From NCBI RefSeq assembly GCF_007954265.1, contig NZ_VOLS01000012.1:1-64000 (forward strand): a stretch of 64,000 nucleotides of DNA, given 5' to 3'. The position numbers were made by a program, and so were the translations under genes. The DNA comes from Colwellia sp. C1TZA3 (lineage in GTDB: Bacteria > Pseudomonadota > Gammaproteobacteria > Enterobacterales > Alteromonadaceae). Positions 8,412 through 18,118 of the stretch are shown here, one piece after another. Every line of letters begins with the position of its first letter. Positions within the stretch are counted from its first letter, which is position 1. The notes under the pieces were generated by a model. The model searched no databases and was not told where the DNA came from. It saw only the letters and a program-made list of their open reading frames with translations.

Positions 8412-9669
8412 AGTCAGCAGTTGTTGGTTGAAGAAGAGTAGGAAAAACACGTTTATTAAAAGAAGCATTCTCTACTATTGATAGTGAATTTTTATATTTG
8501 TTTATCATTAGAAAACCTGAGGCTGTACTGGTAAAAGAGTTCGCAAACCTTATAGCTGTGCAACTTTATGTTAAATTTTTTAAACCGTCTTTATTGAGAG
8601 ATATTTTTGACTTTCTTTTTCATTACACCATGACTACTCCCATTATTGTTTTGGTTGATGAGTTTCAGAATATAGCTAAAATTAATTCTAGTTTGTTTTC
8701 TGGCCTTCAGAATTTTTGGGATCCAAGTAAGTCAAAGTCAATGATGCATTTTTTATGTTGTGGCTTTATATAGTTTAATGATTAAAATTATTAAAGGCTC
8801 AAAAGAGCCGTTTTTAAATCGCGATGATGACTTTTTAAAATTCAACCTTTAGCCCTTTCTTACATTAAAGGAATAATGCTTGATTCCAACAAGTACTCAA
8901 CAGAAAAAATGCTGCAGTGGTGGTATTTTTCAGGAGGGATCCCAAAACATCTTGAATGGTTGAAAGGGGCTAGTGATGATGTATTTAACAGTTTACTTTC
9001 AGAATACTCTCCTATTATACAAGAAGGGGTGTATAGGTTAGTTGAAGATTTCGGTTCAGATCACAGAACATATTTTAGTGTACTAGGGGGAATATCGAAA
9101 GGAAACACAACAAGGGCAAAACTTGAAGGCTTTCTAAAAATGGGTGTTGGTACCGAACTGAACGAGCTAGAAGAGGTGTTTGATGTTATTGAAAAAACAT
9201 CCGTTAACATCTAAAGAAAACTCTAGAGATGTTAGGTACAGTATAACCGACCCTTTTTTACGTTTTTGGTTTCGATAAATCTACAGTAACAGTAATGCTG
9301 TTGAAATGGAGAATTTTAAGTATCTTCGAAGTGTAATATCAAGAGATTTTAAAACCTTTTCAAGCATTGAACTTGAATCATTATTTAAAGCATTACTTAT
9401 TGAGTCTAAAAAGTATAATGCTATTGGTGGTTACTGGGATAGTGAAGGACATAACGAAGTAGATATTATTGCAGTAAATGATGTTGATAAAAAAATCTGA
9501 TGGTTGAAGTTAAGCATCAGTCAAAAAATTATGAAGTAGGGAAGTTTGAAGTAAAGGTGGATCTTGGATTAACTAAGCTGAAAAGAAGGGCTATAGTGTC
9601 GATATAAGGTGCTTTTCTTTAAATAATATAGAACTGATTTTAATGAGTTTTTATAGTGACGGTGGGTAA
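8412..9669 (+). pseudogene. Broken ATPase with DUF234-type C-terminal domain
   Basis: Starting right at the IS3 right end, the frame reads SAVVG-stop-RRVGKTRLLKEAF, a Walker A motif with a TGA in place of one residue. It goes on to IIVLVDEFQNI (Walker B). Later parts are YFSGGIPKHLEWL, YRLVEDFGSDHRTYFSVLGGISKG, RYSITDPFLRFWFR, and a nuclease-like tail IGGYWDSEGHNEVDIIAVN, ending FYSDGG and TAA at 9667-9669. This order matches the ATP-binding protein plus DUF234 family, whose tail resembles a PD-(D/E)XK nuclease fold. Several stops and frameshifts are present, and the N-terminus is lost to the insertion sequence. It is not functional as a single protein. Confidence 0.75.
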
Positions 9670-9944
9670 TGTGGCCAGGTAACCCTGAGATATGGTTTTA
9701 TATTTTTTACAGGAGGAAACAATGAGTAGGGGATGAAGTAGGGCTTTAGGTATTTTAAAGTACTGCGTATTTTGTGTGTTTGCCTTCTGTTCTTCCTGTG
9801 AATAATTTTGTTGTTTAGTTACGTGGAGTGTCTTCCATGGGTTATGATGTTTTTTTGTTGGCTTGGGGTGACGGACTAAGGTCTTACTTACAGGTGCATT
9901 GGAATTTTTCTTTATTAACACACATTTATTAAAAGTATAGGTAT
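9670..9944. other. Intergenic region upstream of pgi
   Basis: The only things that stand out are a strong ribosome-binding-like AGGAGG at 9711-9716, followed by an ATG that leads to a stop after four codons, and a degenerate half of the dispersed REP sequence near 9871 (TGACGGACTAAGGTC). The pgi promoter must lie here, but I cannot place it with confidence. Confidence 0.4.
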
Positions 9945-11594
9945 ATGGACGTAACTAATTTATCGCAGTTTACTGAACTGGCACTAACCCGTAATATTTT
10001 TTCATTATTTGTAAACCCCAAGCGCAGTGAAAACTATGCCATTTCGGCGGCGGGATTGTTCTTAGATTATGCTAAGCAAAACATTGTTGATAGTGAATTT
10101 ACGCCACTATTTACTTTGGTTGAGCAGGTTGACCTTGCCGGTAAAATAGCAGCGCAGTTTTCGGGTGAAATGTTAAATACTACCGAGCAACGAGCGGTTT
10201 TACATACCGTATTACGTGCACCTGATACGGTTAAAGTTGATGTTTTAGGCGTGCAAGCCGAAGAGGTTATTAACACTGAAGCCAGAATGGCCGCTATTGT
10301 TGATGATGTGCACTCAGGTAAGGTTCGCTCGGTTACTGGTGAAAAGTTTACTGATATCCTTGCTATTGGTATTGGCGGCTCTTATTACGGTATTAAGGTG
10401 GCCTTGTCAGCACTTGTGCCTTACCATCAGCCAGGGCTGAAAGCCCATGTGCTGGCTAATGTTGATGGTGATGCCGCGCAAGAAAAATTTGCCAAACTTA
10501 ACGCTTCAACAACACTCGTGGTGGTGATTTCTAAAACATTCTCTACCCAAGAAACTTTGCTTAATGCCACTATTGTAAAAGCTTGGATGCTTAATACTTT
10601 GGCTGAACCTCACTATTCGTCGGCAGAGGTTATGGCTCAACATTGGTATGCGGTTAGCAGTAATATTGAGGCTGCAACAGCGTTTGGTATTAATGCCAAT
10701 AATATTCTGCCAATGTGGGATTGGGTTGGTGGGCGATTTTCTTTATGGTCAGCAGTGGGGTTGCCACTGGCATTGATTATTGGTAATAGCCATTTTAAGG
10801 CTTTAAAAGCCGGTGCTTATACCATGGACGAGCATTTTAAAAGCGCCCCGTTTCAGCAGAACATGCCGGTAATGATGGCGTTGCTAGGTATTTGGAATCG
10901 AAATGCTTTAGGTTACCCTAGCTTAGCTATTCTACCTTACAATCATGCGCTAAGAGCCTTACCGGGTTATTTGCAGCAAACCGATATGGAAAGTAATGGT
11001 AAGTCGGTCTCTAGTACCGGTGAAACGCTGAATTATTTAACTGCACCTGTGGTTTTTGGCCAGGAAGGTACCAATGGCCAACATGCCTTTATGCAGTTAA
11101 TGCATCAAAGTGCCGATATTATTCCAACAGATTTTATTCTCTCTCTTGCTCCAACCAGTAAACATTTGGCTAATCATGACGCTTTAGTGGCTAATTGTTT
11201 GGCCCAGAGTGAGGCATTAATGCAAGGTAAAACCTTGGCACAAGCGAAAGCCGAAATGCTTGATGCTGGCGCTAGCGAAGCTGAAGCGAATAGGCTAGCC
11301 GCTCATAAAACCATGAAAGGTAATACCCCAAGTAATACTATTTTAATGGAACGCTTAGACCCCCACTCGCTTGGCGCTTTATTAGCGCTGTACGAACATA
11401 AAATATTTGTTCAAGGCGTAATTTGGCAGGTAAATTCATACGACCAATGGGGTGTTGAATTAGGTAAGCAACTTGGTAAAGAAGTGCTGAACGTGATGGC
11501 GCAGCCAATGAGCGATCTTGACAGCGAAAAACTTTCTGCCTCGTCATTGGCATTAATCCGTCGTTATAAGAGTAACTTAACCAATAGCATTTAA
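9945..11594 (+). CDS. pgi: Glucose-6-phosphate isomerase
   Basis: This 549-residue cytoplasmic enzyme interconverts glucose 6-phosphate and fructose 6-phosphate in glycolysis and gluconeogenesis. The length matches the bacterial Pgi norm of about 549. Visible family blocks are IGIGGSYYG in the sugar-phosphate binding region, SKTFSTQETLLN, the signature GGRFSLWSAVGLPLAL, the catalytic-histidine region GTNGQHAFMQL, and the C-terminal lysine region WGVELGKQLGK. The start ATG has a modest upstream purine stretch (AGGTAT). It stands alone, with decayed island sequence before it and a repeat-bearing gap after it. Confidence 0.97.
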   Translation: MDVTNLSQFTELALTRNIFSLFVNPKRSENYAISAAGLFLDYAKQNIVDSEFTPLFTLVEQVDLAGKIAAQFSGEMLNTTEQRAVLHTVLRAPDTVKVDVLGVQAEEVINTEARMAAIVDDVHSGKVRSVTGEKFTDILAIGIGGSYYGIKVALSALVPYHQPGLKAHVLANVDGDAAQEKFAKLNASTTLVVVISKTFSTQETLLNATIVKAWMLNTLAEPHYSSAEVMAQHWYAVSSNIEAATAFGINANNILPMWDWVGGRFSLWSAVGLPLALIIGNSHFKALKAGAYTMDEHFKSAPFQQNMPVMMALLGIWNRNALGYPSLAILPYNHALRALPGYLQQTDMESNGKSVSSTGETLNYLTAPVVFGQEGTNGQHAFMQLMHQSADIIPTDFILSLAPTSKHLANHDALVANCLAQSEALMQGKTLAQAKAEMLDAGASEAEANRLAAHKTMKGNTPSNTILMERLDPHSLGALLALYEHKIFVQGVIWQVNSYDQWGVELGKQLGKEVLNVMAQPMSDLDSEKLSASSLALIRRYKSNLTNSI

Positions 11595-12176
11595 AATAAA
11601 TAACCGACTATTCTAAGGGTCTACCTCGGTAATGCCCTTATTACTTTAATGACTTACCGCCATGTAACAATATGGCTTCATGGCATGAGTAAATTTTTTA
11701 TGTTGATGTGGGTACTTATGTTTAGTCTCGAACAATAAGCATGTGTCTACGGTGTTGTTCCTCGCCATCTTCACCATCTTGGTAATTTCTTCTGCATTAC
11801 TTTAACGACTTACATTGACGTAAAAATATGGCTTGCTGATATGAGTAAGTCCCTTTCGTTGCTGTTGCCAGCTATGTTTGGCCTATAGTAATAAATATGT
11901 GCTTTTGACTATTTATTCTCATTATCCTTATTTGTTATTGGCTCATTAGTTATTAGCTACTCCTTAAAGTTATTATTTAAAGTTATTAGTTAAAGCTATT
12001 CCTTAAAGTTATGACTAAATTTACTTGCAATAGCTTTAACTTTTAGAATGAGAAGTTTAATCTTTCTTTCTCTTTATACTTTTTTAGTATAAACAAGCAT
12101 TTACTTATATGGATAATGATTTGCCGCTGTGGCATGATATTAAACAATAATATCATGTCAACATTAGTGGTCAGCA
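11595..12176. other. 582-bp gap with an imperfect direct repeat
   Basis: Two diverged copies, offset by about 156 bp, share TTACTTTAA-GACTTAC, AAxAATATGGCTT and ATGAGTAA (about 11641-11740 and 11797-11900). A short array of TTAAAGTTATTAG-like units follows at about 11963-12015. No open frame with a credible start is present. The cysD promoter should lie in the last 100 bp, but no clear box is seen. Confidence 0.5.
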
Positions 12177-13076
12177 ATGCAATTAACCCATTTACAAAAG
12201 CTAGAAGCCGAATCAATGCACATTATTCGAGAAGTTGCCGCAGAATTCGATAATCCTGTGATGCTTTACTCGGTTGGCAAAGACTCTGCCGTCCTTCTTC
12301 ATCTTGCCCGCAAAGCTTTTGCACCTGGCAAAATACCTTTTCCGCTATTACATGTTGATACCAATTGGAAATTCAAAGAAATGATTGCATTTCGTGACCA
12401 AATGGCAAAAGAGCATGGTTTTGATTTGCTGGTGCATAAAAACCCTGAAGGCATGGCAATGAATATTAGTCCGTTTGAGCATGGTAGTGCTAAACATACC
12501 GATGTGATGAAAACCCAAGGCCTAAAGCAAGCACTTGACCAATATGGTTTTGATGCCGCATTTGGTGGTGCACGACGTGACGAAGAAAAGTCACGTGCGA
12601 AAGAGCGGGTATATTCATTTCGTGATAAAAATCATCGTTGGGATCCTAAAAGCCAACGTCCTGAGCTGTGGAATATTTATAATGGCAAAGTGAATAAAGG
12701 CGAAAGCATTCGCATTTTTCCTTTATCGAATTGGACCGAGCTTGATATTTGGCAATATATCTATTTAGAAGGCATTAAAATTGTGCCACTTTATTTAGCT
12801 GAAAAACGCCCAGTAGTAGAACGCGATGGCACTTTAATTATGGTTGACGACGAGCGTATGCCGATTGGTAAAGATGAAGTGGTGCAAATGAAAAGTGTAC
12901 GCTTTAGAACCTTAGGCTGTTATCCGTTAACCGGTGCTGTTGAGTCAACTGCAACAACCTTACCTGAAATTATTCAAGAAATGTTATTAACAAAAACCTC
13001 CGAGCGCCAAGGCCGTGTAATTGATCACGACTCAGCAGGCTCAATGGAGAAGAAAAAGATGGAAGGGTACTTTTAA
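12177..13076 (+). CDS. cysD: Sulfate adenylyltransferase subunit 2
   Basis: This 299-residue catalytic subunit of the heterodimeric ATP sulfurylase makes adenosine 5'-phosphosulfate from ATP and sulfate, driven by GTP hydrolysis in CysN. The PP-loop SVGKDS lies at 32-37. Further family blocks are [44 protein letters not shown] and [14 protein letters not shown]. Length and C-terminus match CysD of gammaproteobacteria. It is usually followed at once by cysN, but here a 785-bp repeat array lies between them. Co-transcription through that array is possible but would cross strong hairpins. Confidence 0.97.
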   Translation: MQLTHLQKLEAESMHIIREVAAEFDNPVMLYSVGKDSAVLLHLARKAFAPGKIPFPLLHVDTNWKFKEMIAFRDQMAKEHGFDLLVHKNPEGMAMNISPFEHGSAKHTDVMKTQGLKQALDQYGFDAAFGGARRDEEKSRAKERVYSFRDKNHRWDPKSQRPELWNIYNGKVNKGESIRIFPLSNWTELDIWQYIYLEGIKIVPLYLAEKRPVVERDGTLIMVDDERMPIGKDEVVQMKSVRFRTLGCYPLTGAVESTATTLPEIIQEMLLTKTSERQGRVIDHDSAGSMEKKKMEGYF

Positions 13077-13105
13077 GGCTAAGCTTTAAAAGAAGTTTTA
13101 AGCTG

Positions 13106-13790
13106 TCAGCTTTCAGCAATAAAACTATTTCATGCAAGTTGGGTTTGGTCGATTAGGTTTTATGGCAGCCTGTGGTTGACAGACTAAAGTCCGACCTACA
13201 AAAAAATCGCCAAACTCGATATTACCAGCTGTATGCTCTATGTAGGTTGGACTTTAGTCCATCAGCTTTAAAATATAGCGTTAAGTTTAAAGTTTTCTGT
13301 GGTTGGTAAGTGAAATAGAAGTTTGAAGCTTTCAGCAATAAAACTATTTTATGCAAGTTGGGTTTGGTCGATTAGGTTTTATGCCAGCCTTGTGGTTGAC
13401 GGACTAAAGTCCGACCTACAAAAAAATCGCCAAACCCGATATTACCAGCTGTATGTTCTATGTAGGTTGGACTTTAGTCCATCAGCTTTAAAATATAGCG
13501 TTAAGTTTAAAGTTTTCTGTGGTTGGTAAGTGAAATAGAAGTTTGAAGCTTTCAGTAATAAAACTATTTCATGCAAGTTGGGTTTGGTCGATTAGGTTTT
13601 ATGCCAGCCTTGTGGTTGACGGACTAAAGTCCGACCTACAAAAAAATCGCCAAACCCGATATTACTATCCGTAGAGTCTATGTGGGTGCTATGTAGGTTG
13701 GACTTTAGTCCATCAGCTTTAAAATATAGTATCAAGTTTAAAGCTGTCGGCGGTCGGTAAGTGAAATAGAAGTTTCAAGAAAAGAATTAA
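13106..13790. repeat. Three tandem ~220-bp units carrying paired REP hairpins
   Basis: Three near-identical units begin at about 13111, 13330 and 13550. Each holds TTTCAGCAATAAAACTATTT, then an inverted REP (GACGGACTAAAGTCCGACC-TAC), a short spacer, and a direct REP (GTAGGTTGGACTTTAGTCC). Each unit could fold into a long hairpin. The third has a small insertion (CTATGTGGGTG) near 13680. The array fills the gap between cysD and cysN. Short open frames through it are repeat translation, not genes. Confidence 0.95.
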
Positions 13791-13861
13791 GAGAAGGTTT
13801 TAGTGTTTTTACTGACAGCTTCTAACTAATAGCTAACACCTATGTCTTTACATATTTAGGA

Positions 13862-15292
13862 ATGATGATGATAGATTCACCGAAGAAAGATTTACTGACG
13901 AACGACTTACTTGAAACCGATATTGAAGCTTATTTGAAGCAGCATGAAAACAAAGAAATGGTGCGCTTTTTTACTTGTGGTAGCGTTGATGATGGCAAAA
14001 GTACATTAATTGGCCGGTTATTACACGATTCAAAAATGATCTTTGAAGATCAACTAGCGGCAATTAAAAACGACAGTAAAAAGTCGGGCACTACCGGTGA
14101 AGCTATCGACTTAGCTTTGCTCGTTGACGGTTTGCAGTCAGAGCGAGAGCAGGGCATTACTATCGATGTTGCTTATCGTTATTTTGCTACTGATAAACGA
14201 AAGTTTATTATTGCCGATACGCCTGGCCATGAGCAATATACTCGCAATATGGCTACGGGCGCTTCAACTTGTGACCTGGCTATTATTTTGATTGATGCGC
14301 GTCACGGCGTGCAAGTGCAAACTCGCCGTCATTCTTATATTTGTTCTTTGTTAGGCATTAAGCATGTTTTAGTGGCAGTTAACAAAATGGACTTGGTGGA
14401 TTATAGCCAAAACCGTTATCAAGAAATTAAAAAAGATTATCGCAAATTTGCCGATGACTTAGCTTTTGAAGATGTGCGTTTTGTGCCTATTTCAGCCCTT
14501 AATGGTGACAATGTTGTTGACGAAAGTAGCAAAATGCCCTGGTATCCGGGTGCTACGTTAATGAAGTTATTGAACACTATTAAGGTAGATGATCAAAAAC
14601 ACTTTACCCAATTTCGCTTGCAAGTGCAGTATGTTAATCGTCCAAATTTAGACTTTAGAGGCTTTGCTGGCACAGTTGGCTCAGGGCATATTCGCGTTGG
14701 TGATGAAATTGTTGCCTTACCATCAGGTAAGCAAAGTAAGATAAAATCGATTGTAACTTTTGAAGGTAACATTGATCGCGCCGACCACGGTATGGCGGTT
14801 ACTTTGACCCTTGAAGATGAAATTGACATCAGTCGTGGCGAAATGATTGTCAAAAAAGGCAGTATTCCTATATCAGCTAAAGAACTAAGTGCGACCATTG
14901 TTTGGATGCATGAAGACGAATTAGAGCCAGGCCGTGAATATTATATTAAACATGGTAGCAAGCTAACAACAGGGCACGCATTAAAAATTGATCATCGCAT
15001 TGATGTTAATACCCTAGAGGAATTCTCTGTTGACCAATTAGCGTTAAATGAAATCGGTGTTGCTCAATTTGAAGTGGCTGAAGCGTTACATTTTGACGCT
15101 TATGGTGATAATAAAGCGACCGGTGCTTTCATTATTATTGATCGATTGAGCAATGTTACTGTCGGTGCCGGTATGATTAACGGCGCGCTTGAAGCGAAAC
15201 AAGATCATCAGTACTCAGCGTTTGAGCAAGAACTTAACACCTTAGTTCGCAAGCACTTCCCACATTGGGGCGCACGCGACTTATTGAAATAA
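13862..15292 (+). CDS. cysN: Sulfate adenylyltransferase subunit 1 (GTPase)
   Basis: This 476-residue GTPase subunit of ATP sulfurylase couples GTP hydrolysis to APS synthesis by CysD. The translation-factor G domain shows the P-loop GSVDDGKS (40-47), DTPGHEQY (about 119-126) and NKMD (about 175-178), followed by two beta-barrel domains. There is no fused CysC kinase domain, and a separate cysC lies downstream. Three ATG codons in a row open the gene after TTTAGGA. Any of them may be used, and the first is taken here. Confidence 0.97.
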   Translation: MMMIDSPKKDLLTNDLLETDIEAYLKQHENKEMVRFFTCGSVDDGKSTLIGRLLHDSKMIFEDQLAAIKNDSKKSGTTGEAIDLALLVDGLQSEREQGITIDVAYRYFATDKRKFIIADTPGHEQYTRNMATGASTCDLAIILIDARHGVQVQTRRHSYICSLLGIKHVLVAVNKMDLVDYSQNRYQEIKKDYRKFADDLAFEDVRFVPISALNGDNVVDESSKMPWYPGATLMKLLNTIKVDDQKHFTQFRLQVQYVNRPNLDFRGFAGTVGSGHIRVGDEIVALPSGKQSKIKSIVTFEGNIDRADHGMAVTLTLEDEIDISRGEMIVKKGSIPISAKELSATIVWMHEDELEPGREYYIKHGSKLTTGHALKIDHRIDVNTLEEFSVDQLALNEIGVAQFEVAEALHFDAYGDNKATGAFIIIDRLSNVTVGAGMINGALEAKQDHQYSAFEQELNTLVRKHFPHWGARDLLK

Positions 15293-15312
15293 CATTAAAG
15301 TTAAGTGCCTAT

Positions 15313-15510
15313 ATGTAGGTCGGACTTTAGTTCGTCAACCGTAAAGCGGGCGATTAACGTGATGGACCTACAGGTTTTATGTAGGTCGGACTTTAGTCCG
15401 TCAACTGTGCAGCGGGCAATTAACGTGATGGGCCTACAGGTTTTATGTAGGTCGGACTTCAGTCCGTCAACTGTGCAGCGGACAATTAACGTGATGGGCC
15501 AAAAAAATGG
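15313..15510. repeat. Three tandem 66-bp REP units
   Basis: Units start at 15313, 15379 and 15445, exactly 66 bp apart. Each begins ATGTAGGTCGGACTT-AGT-CGTCAA and ends with GATGG-CCTACAGGTTTT, apart from the last, which diverges after GATGGGCC. They differ by a few substitutions. They sit just after cysN and may act as a transcription or mRNA-decay boundary before the permease gene. Confidence 0.95.
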
Positions 15511-15614
15511 CAGAGGATACTGTTTTATCACTCAGTATTTGTACACTTAATTGTTTATAATTTTACGATATTTACTTTTCGAACAGTAGTTAGAACTTGG
15601 ATTAGGTTTACATT

Positions 15615-17342
15615 ATGTTGTATACGCAGTGGCTACTGGTCGCAATATTTGCATTAACGCTTATTGGACTGGTTTTTTTTCCAAACAAACCGGAACGGGT
15701 TTTTGGTAGCACAACATTATTGTGTTTAGCGGCGTCATTTGTTGGCACTGACGATATTCTCAGTAACGCGGTAAATCCTGGTTTAGTCACGTTATTATTA
15801 TTGGTGTTATGTTCTTTTGCTTATGAACGCACCAGTATTTTAAGGCGTATATCAGCGTTAATGCTCAATGGCAAAGCATCTACTGCAAGTTTTAGAACGC
15901 TTATATTTACTGCTTTGAGCTCGGCATTAATTAGTAATACGGCGGTGGTAGCTACGTTAATTTCGGTAGTGAAAAAAAACACCGTGGTCAATCCTGGTAA
16001 ATTGTTATTACCCTTGTCATTCGCCGCTATTCTTGGTGGCACTTTAACCTTAATTGGTACTTCAACTAACTTAATTGTTAATTCGTTATGGCTAGAACAA
16101 GGTCAACAAAGTTTAGGTTTTTTTGACTTTACTTTAGTTGGTGGCGCTGCACTTATTGCCTGTTTATTTATTATATTATTGCGTCAACATACTTTAGCTG
16201 ATACGCCAAACGAGCAGTTAGGTGATAAGGAATATCTTGTTGAAGCACAAGTAAAGCCTAACTCTAAACTCATTGGAAAAAGCATTGAAGATAATGGCTT
16301 AAGAAATTTAGACACTTTGTTTTTGGTCGAGTTAGTACGCTACGGGCGGCTTATTTCCCCGGTAACGCCAGATGAGGTAATACAACCGAATGACAGGCTT
16401 ATTTTCAGTGGTGACATCAGCAAGGTTTTAGTCTTGCAGCAATTTGATGGCTTAACATTATTTGCTGAGCAAAAGGGTTTGTTACGGGAAAACCTAACCG
16501 AAGTATTGATTAAACCTGACTCTGCTATTGTCGGTAAAACCTTAAAAACCGCAGGATTTAGGGCTAGATTTGATGCCGCTGTTGTCGCTATTCGCCGAGA
16601 GGGTACGTCGCTTTCTGGCAAACTTGGTGATATAAAAGTTCAAGCTGGCGACTTTTTAGTTTTAGCGGTTGGCTCTGATTTTTGCGCGCGCACTAATTTA
16701 ACGAAAAACTTTTTTATTCTTTCCGGTCATAAACCCGACGATATGCTAACAGGTTGGCGTGACTCTTTAGCTATTTTTGGCTTTATTATCGCCATTGCAC
16801 TGACCATGGTGACTAATATAAGTTTATTGTCGAGCTTAATGTTTTATCTTGGGTTATTGATTTTAACTGGTTGTTTAACGGTTAATGAAATTAAGCGCCG
16901 ATTTCCGATTGAAATTTGGCTAATTGTGCTGGGAGCATTAACCTTAGCGCAAGCGTTTGAATATAGCGGTGTCGCAGGAATTTTTGCCAATGAAATTGAG
17001 CAATTGTTAGCAGGAGAAAGTGCCATCATCGCCATGGTGGTGATGTTTTTTATTACCTTAGTCTTGACCGAAGTTATTACTAACAGCGCTGCTGCGGCTT
17101 TAGTGTTTCCGCTAGCGTATAATATTGCCATTGGCTTAGGTGTTAACCCTTTGCCGTTAGTTATGGCGGTGGCCTTTGGCGCTAGTGGTAGTTTTATCAG
17201 CCCTTATGGTTATCAAACTAATATTATGGTGTTTAATGCCGGTAACTATAAGATTACTGATTTTATTAAATTCGGTTGGCCGATAACACTGACTTATAGT
17301 GTAGTGGTGTTAATCTTAATACCGCAAATATTTCCTTTTTAG
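15615..17342 (+). CDS. SLC13-family permease with TrkA-C domains, probable sulfate importer
   Basis: This 575-residue inner-membrane protein has several N-terminal membrane helices, two central soluble TrkA-C (RCK-C) domains (about 205-285 and 290-370; VEAQVKPNSKLIGKSI, VLIKPDSAIVGKTL), and a C-terminal membrane half. Family blocks are GGTLTLIGTSTNLIVNS in the first half and TNSAAAALVFPLA with GASGSFISPYGYQTN in the second, the two SNT/TN-type motifs of sodium-dependent anion transporters. Its place between cysN and cysC points to sulfate uptake. No ABC-type sulfate transporter is seen in the window. Confidence 0.85.
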   Translation: MLYTQWLLVAIFALTLIGLVFFPNKPERVFGSTTLLCLAASFVGTDDILSNAVNPGLVTLLLLVLCSFAYERTSILRRISALMLNGKASTASFRTLIFTALSSALISNTAVVATLISVVKKNTVVNPGKLLLPLSFAAILGGTLTLIGTSTNLIVNSLWLEQGQQSLGFFDFTLVGGAALIACLFIILLRQHTLADTPNEQLGDKEYLVEAQVKPNSKLIGKSIEDNGLRNLDTLFLVELVRYGRLISPVTPDEVIQPNDRLIFSGDISKVLVLQQFDGLTLFAEQKGLLRENLTEVLIKPDSAIVGKTLKTAGFRARFDAAVVAIRREGTSLSGKLGDIKVQAGDFLVLAVGSDFCARTNLTKNFFILSGHKPDDMLTGWRDSLAIFGFIIAIALTMVTNISLLSSLMFYLGLLILTGCLTVNEIKRRFPIEIWLIVLGALTLAQAFEYSGVAGIFANEIEQLLAGESAIIAMVVMFFITLVLTEVITNSAAAALVFPLAYNIAIGLGVNPLPLVMAVAFGASGSFISPYGYQTNIMVFNAGNYKITDFIKFGWPITLTYSVVVLILIPQIFPF

Positions 17343-17515
17343 TTTTGCCTAAAAAGCTCGTACAGTGTTTTTGACCAGGTTATTTTAAACACTAATATAA
17401 ATTTAAAACTGACTACTATTTTTAACTGAAGGCTAATCGCCTGGCACTTAAAGTGTTAACTGAGCGCTTAAAACGATAAAAATATAGTTAATCAGCAATA
17501 TGTCACTGGACTAAT

Positions 17516-18118
17516 ATGAAAACTGAAAATACGGTTTGGCACACTCAACAAGTAAGCAAAACACAACGCGCTGATATCAAAAAGCAAAAAGCTTGTTTGT
17601 TATGGTACACCGGTCTTAGTGGCTCAGGTAAATCGACCATTGCTAATGCGGTTGACGCGCTACTTTTTCAACGCCATTGCCATAGTTATTTACTGGATGG
17701 CGACAATGTTCGCCATGGTTTAAACGGCGACTTGGGTTTTAGTGATGAAGATAGAGTTGAAAATATTCGCCGTATTAGCGAAGTGGCAAAACTGTTTGTT
17801 GATGCTGGTTTAATTGTTTCAACCGCATTTATATCTCCTTTTGCCGCTGATCGCGTAATGGCGGCAAACAAGCTTGAGGATGGAGAATTTATTGAAGTCT
17901 TTATCGATACGCCGATTGCTGTTTGTGAGCAACGCGACCCTAAAGGCTTATATAAAAAAGCTCGAGCAGGTGAGATTAAAGACTTTACCGGTATAGACTC
18001 TACTTATGAAGCGCCTGAAAACCCAGCGATTCATCTTGATACGGCTGATAAAAATATTGAACAATGTGCTCAACAAGTTGTTGATTATCTCATTGAACAG
18101 GGTTTTATAGCTGCTTAA
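17516..18118 (+). CDS. cysC: Adenylylsulfate kinase
   Basis: This 200-residue kinase phosphorylates APS to PAPS, the donor used by PAPS reductase and by sulfotransferases. The Walker A GLSGSGKST lies at 33-41. The APS-binding lid and family blocks LDGDNVRHGLNGDLGFS, EDRVENIRRI, FISPFAADR and DPKGLYKKARAGEIKDFTGI are intact. Length is normal for stand-alone CysC. It ends the cysD-cysN-permease-cysC cluster. The reduction genes (cysH, cysJ, cysI) are not in this window. Confidence 0.97.
   Translation: MKTENTVWHTQQVSKTQRADIKKQKACLLWYTGLSGSGKSTIANAVDALLFQRHCHSYLLDGDNVRHGLNGDLGFSDEDRVENIRRISEVAKLFVDAGLIVSTAFISPFAADRVMAANKLEDGEFIEVFIDTPIAVCEQRDPKGLYKKARAGEIKDFTGIDSTYEAPENPAIHLDTADKNIEQCAQQVVDYLIEQGFIAA

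Noticed and set aside
9640-9921. 93-codon minus-strand frame upstream of pgi
   Set aside because: It overlaps the end of the ATPase relic and a degenerate REP, has no ribosome site, and its composition is not gene-like.
13323-13529. 68-codon frame in the cysD-cysN gap
   Set aside because: It lies wholly in the 220-bp tandem repeat and has no separate conservation.
15313-15510. 66-bp repeats as CRISPR or as two overlapping coding frames
   Set aside because: There is no variable spacer, the units carry the dispersed REP hairpin, and both strands are open only because the repeat lacks stops.
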